From NCBI RefSeq assembly GCF_000011345.1, contig NC_004113.1, forward strand, positions 1,364,001 through 1,428,000: 64,000 bases of DNA, read 5' to 3'. The translations under genes and the position numbers were made by a program. This document shows positions 61,371-64,000 of this stretch, in pieces (the first letter of the stretch is position 1; the number at the start of each line of letters is the position of its first letter). Source of the DNA: Thermosynechococcus vestitus BP-1. GTDB taxonomy: Bacteria > Cyanobacteriota > Cyanobacteriia > Thermosynechococcales > Thermosynechococcaceae. The notes under the pieces are model-generated. The model did not search any database, was not told the DNA's origin, and was given only the letters and a program-made list of their open reading frames with translations.

Positions 61371-64000
61371 TAAACCAGCGTTAACTCGACAATTTTATCA
61401 AAGCGGAATGTTTTCACTAGCTGCTGAAGGCCTGCAATCAAGGCGGCTTCTTCAGGTGGGATTTCAGCAATCAGTTCACGAATGCGCTTGGCATTCAGCT
61501 TTTTGGCGGCTGCTTGCAGTTCAGCAATCCAGGAAGGCGGCATCACCGTCAAGGCTGTGGGGTCGAGGGTAGGGGGCGGGGGGGCGGCTGGCGGCGTACT
61601 ATCGTAGGCGTACTCTAGGTGCAACTGGGCCGCCAATCGCTCAAAGAGGATTTGCGGACGAAAGGGCTTGGCAATGTAATCATCACAACCAAGCCCCAGA
61701 AGCTCCTGCTTATCTTGCTCAAAGCTACTGGCGGTAACCGCAAGAATTTTCGGTGGGCAGATGGTTTCCCCCCGTTGCAGGCGATCGCCCACTTCTTTTT
61801 TGATCTGTCGCGTGGCCGTTTTACCGTCCATGACCGGCATCCGAATATCCATGAGAATGGCATGGGGCTGCCATGCTCGCCAGATCTCCACTGCCTCTTG
61901 ACCGTTGCTGGCTTCGCGACAACGAAATCCGACCGGTTCTAGGAGTTGAGTGAGGAGTTGGCGATTTTCCGGGAGATCATCCACCACGAGAATGCGCACT
62001 TCCGATGTGGGCGATCGCAGGCCAACAATAGTTTGTGCCTTTTCCTCCTCTAGCGATCGCGGATCTCCAAGGTCAATTGGCACCTCGAAGTAGAAGTGGC
62101 TGCCTTTGCCCTTGGTGCTACGCACCTGAATATCGCCCCCCATCAATTGCACGAACTGGCGACTAATAGCCAACCCCAGGCCGGTACCTTCGCTGACTTT
62201 TTTACTGCTATCGGTTTGGACAAAGGGCTGAAAGAGCATCTTCAACTCCTGCGGGGTCATGCCAATACCCGTATCACTGACTTCAAAGGCCAGGCGAGGG
62301 GGCTCTTGGGCTCGATAGCTGACCTTAAGGCAGACGCTCCCCTCCTTGGTGAATTTAATGCCATTCCCCAAGAGGTTGACCAACACTTGGCGGAGCTTCA
62401 TTTCATCAGTTGTCACCGCCACAGGCAAATTGGCAGCCAAATCAAAGACTAGGCGTAACCCCTTGGCTTCAGCTCGCACCTTCAGCATCTCTTCGAGATC
62501 CCGCAGCATCCGCCGCAGATCAAAGGTGGTTTGCTGAAGTATCATCCGTCCGGCCTCAATTTTGGCCATGTCTAGGACATCGTTAATCAAACCTAGTAGG
62601 TGTTCGCCACTGCGATTAATCTTTTCCAGGGTTTGGCGATGCTGGGGTGCAAGGGTGCGATCGCTCAGCAAAATTTGGCTAAAGCCGAGAATGGCATTGA
62701 GGGGGGTGCGCAGTTCATGGCTCATATTGGCAAGGAAAATACTTTTGGCTTTATTGGCGGCCTCTGCCGCTTCCTTGGCCTTGAGCAACTCTCGCTCCGC
62801 TTGATGGCGTTGATGAGCAGCAAGGGCGATGGTTACAATATCAGCCACATTGGCAACAAACCGACGTTCCTCCAGCAGCCAAACCCGCTGTTTGCCAATA
62901 CTCTCAACACAGATCACTCCCAATAGTTGACCATTGAAGATGATCGGGGTGTCAATGCGGGAATACACCCGTTGCACTCTGGCATACTCCCGCAGTTCAT
63001 GGGTGCGCGGATCCGTGAGTAAATCATTGATCACGAGGGGTTCACCGCTGCGCAGCAGTTTTAGGTACTCCGGATAGGGGGAATGGGTGAGGTAGGTGGG
63101 TTGAGTATGGTTATTGGCGGCAGGGTCGTACTGCACCACACATTTGAGGCGATCGCCCTGGAGTTCCCATGCCGAAGCCCGCTGAACGCGCAGCGTGATC
63201 GCAGTTACCTGAATAATCTCCTGCAAAGCCATGCGAAAGTGCCCCTGTTGCACATGGGGAGATTGACTGAGCTGAACAAGGGCAACATTGTGGTCATGGA
63301 GCACCCGTTCTTTTTCGCTCAGTTGTTGGTTGGCGGCCTCAAGGGCAGCAGTACGCTGTTTCACCTTCTCTTCAAGCCGCTGATTAAAGTGGTGGAGTTC
63401 AGCAAAACTCTCCTGGAGTTGTGCCGCCATATCCACAAAGGTGCGACCGAGGTTCCCTAACTCGTCTTGGCTGTGGGTATCTACCTCCCCTGCAATGTCC
63501 AGATTGCCGAGGGCAATTTTGTGAGCGGCGATAGCCAATCTCTGGATTGGACGCACCATATAGCTAGTGACCCCCAAGGTCACCAGACTAATCAAACCAA
63601 AGGAAACGACGAGTATCAGCAGACCTGCCCATGTTTCTTGATGAATAAAATCCAGCAGCGCCTCTTCCCTCACCCGGATGGCCAGGCTCCAACCCACTTC
63701 AGGAATTGGGGTATAAAAAAACCATTGCCGCTCATTGGAGACCCAATCGGTCATCCAAAGATGACCACTGTGGCCACTGATCATCGCTTCGGCCAAAGCC
63801 GCTAAATCACTGCGGTTGTACTCCTTGGCAATGTAAAAGATGGACTGGCCAATGAGCTGAGGATCGCCGTGGAAGATGATCCGTCCCTTGCGATCCAGAA
63901 CAAAAAACTGCGCCTGCTGTAGCCCTTGGATATCGATTTCCTGTTGCAGTGTTGGCAGTGCCACATCCACCGTGGCAACACCGCGAATTTGCCCCTGGCG
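61370..64000 (-). CDS. Hybrid histidine kinase with extracytoplasmic sensor (N-terminus outside window)
   Basis: The frame is open to the window end; about 876 residues are visible. Order: part of an extracellular Cache-type sensor ([31 protein letters not shown]), a membrane helix (about residues 125-145), HAMP, a coiled coil, a GAF domain ([29 protein letters not shown]), HisKA with [19 protein letters not shown], a complete HATPase ([24 protein letters not shown]), then a receiver with [11 protein letters not shown] and YIAKPFRP, and a Pro-rich linker leading to a short C-terminal segment. The stimulus is unknown. It lies directly upstream of ureE. Confidence 0.9.
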   Translation of the reverse strand, partial: RQGQIRGVATVDVALPTLQQEIDIQGLQQAQFFVLDRKGRIIFHGDPQLIGQSIFYIAKEYNRSDLAALAEAMISGHSGHLWMTDWVSNERQWFFYTPIPEVGWSLAIRVREEALLDFIHQETWAGLLILVVSFGLISLVTLGVTSYMVRPIQRLAIAAHKIALGNLDIAGEVDTHSQDELGNLGRTFVDMAAQLQESFAELHHFNQRLEEKVKQRTAALEAANQQLSEKERVLHDHNVALVQLSQSPHVQQGHFRMALQEIIQVTAITLRVQRASAWELQGDRLKCVVQYDPAANNHTQPTYLTHSPYPEYLKLLRSGEPLVINDLLTDPRTHELREYARVQRVYSRIDTPIIFNGQLLGVICVESIGKQRVWLLEERRFVANVADIVTIALAAHQRHQAERELLKAKEAAEAANKAKSIFLANMSHELRTPLNAILGFSQILLSDRTLAPQHRQTLEKINRSGEHLLGLINDVLDMAKIEAGRMILQQTTFDLRRMLRDLEEMLKVRAEAKGLRLVFDLAANLPVAVTTDEMKLRQVLVNLLGNGIKFTKEGSVCLKVSYRAQEPPRLAFEVSDTGIGMTPQELKMLFQPFVQTDSSKKVSEGTGLGLAISRQFVQLMGGDIQVRSTKGKGSHFYFEVPIDLGDPRSLEEEKAQTIVGLRSPTSEVRILVVDDLPENRQLLTQLLEPVGFRCREASNGQEAVEIWRAWQPHAILMDIRMPVMDGKTATRQIKKEVGDRLQRGETICPPKILAVTASSFEQDKQELLGLGCDDYIAKPFRPQILFERLAAQLHLEYAYDSTPPAAPPPPTLDPTALTVMPPSWIAELQAAAKKLNAKRIRELIAEIPPEEAALIAGLQQLVKTFRFDKIVELTLV

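Noticed and set aside
1-64000. CRISPR arrays, tRNA or rRNA genes and group II introns
   Set aside because: No regularly spaced repeats, tRNA T-loop or anticodon-stem patterns, or intron reverse-transcriptase motifs were seen on either strand.

Overview
The window looks like the chromosome of a thermophilic unicellular cyanobacterium, most likely a Thermosynechococcus relative. The octamer GCGATCGC (HIP1) occurs throughout. The gene set is cyanobacterial: an NtcA-dependent nirA-nrtABCD-narB operon with the LysR regulator NtcB, an SpkB-type kinase, a B12-dependent ribonucleotide reductase with cobS, Nat-type amino-acid transport genes, a DUF5132 protein and a nitrogenase C-terminal-like protein. 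The species is inferred from these traits, not from a search.

Layout. 0-5 kb: grpE (partial), miaB, pfkA, dnaG. 5.1-8.6 kb: a gene-poor stretch with a dispersed repeat, two amino-acid ABC transporter genes (livG/natA and livM types) and a phoU pseudogene. 8.7-34.6 kb: housekeeping and regulatory genes, namely a caspase-fold protein without catalytic residues, an ABC-2 permease, yqeK, a pentapeptide-repeat Ser/Thr kinase, nrdJ, argD, an FHA-ABC transporter, a response regulator, bioF, small proteins, a tandem Usp, comF, cobS, an M16 peptidase, polA and a second FHA-ABC transporter.

34.9-42.05 kb is an acquired surface-polysaccharide island. It holds cysC, an FdtC-like acyltransferase, a GNAT, fdtA, fdtB, a second acyltransferase, a Wzx-type flippase and a family 2 glycosyltransferase. 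It is poor in HIP1 and its genes resemble proteobacterial O-antigen genes. Both acyltransferases and wzx are frameshifted, one of them at a run of eight G. The island ends in a degenerate IS481-family copy.

42.1-52.7 kb is the nitrate assimilation operon on the + strand, driven by a textbook NtcA promoter (GTA-N8-TAC, 22 bases, TAN3T). A 1101-bp IS481-family element with a 6-bp target duplication (GCTACA) sits near the 3' end of nrtC. Removing it restores nrtC exactly. The transposase frame has no stop of its own and runs into the displaced nrtC tail.

52.7-64 kb, all on the - strand, supplies the molybdenum side of nitrate reduction: a MOT1-type molybdate transporter, a TrpD-like protein and NtcB, then moeA, moaA, a moaC-mobA fusion, moaD and moaE. 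Upstream of moeA in the same head-to-tail series are ureF, ureE and a large hybrid histidine kinase that runs off the window. Together the 42-61 kb genes cover nitrate uptake, reduction to ammonium, molybdopterin synthesis and part of urease maturation.
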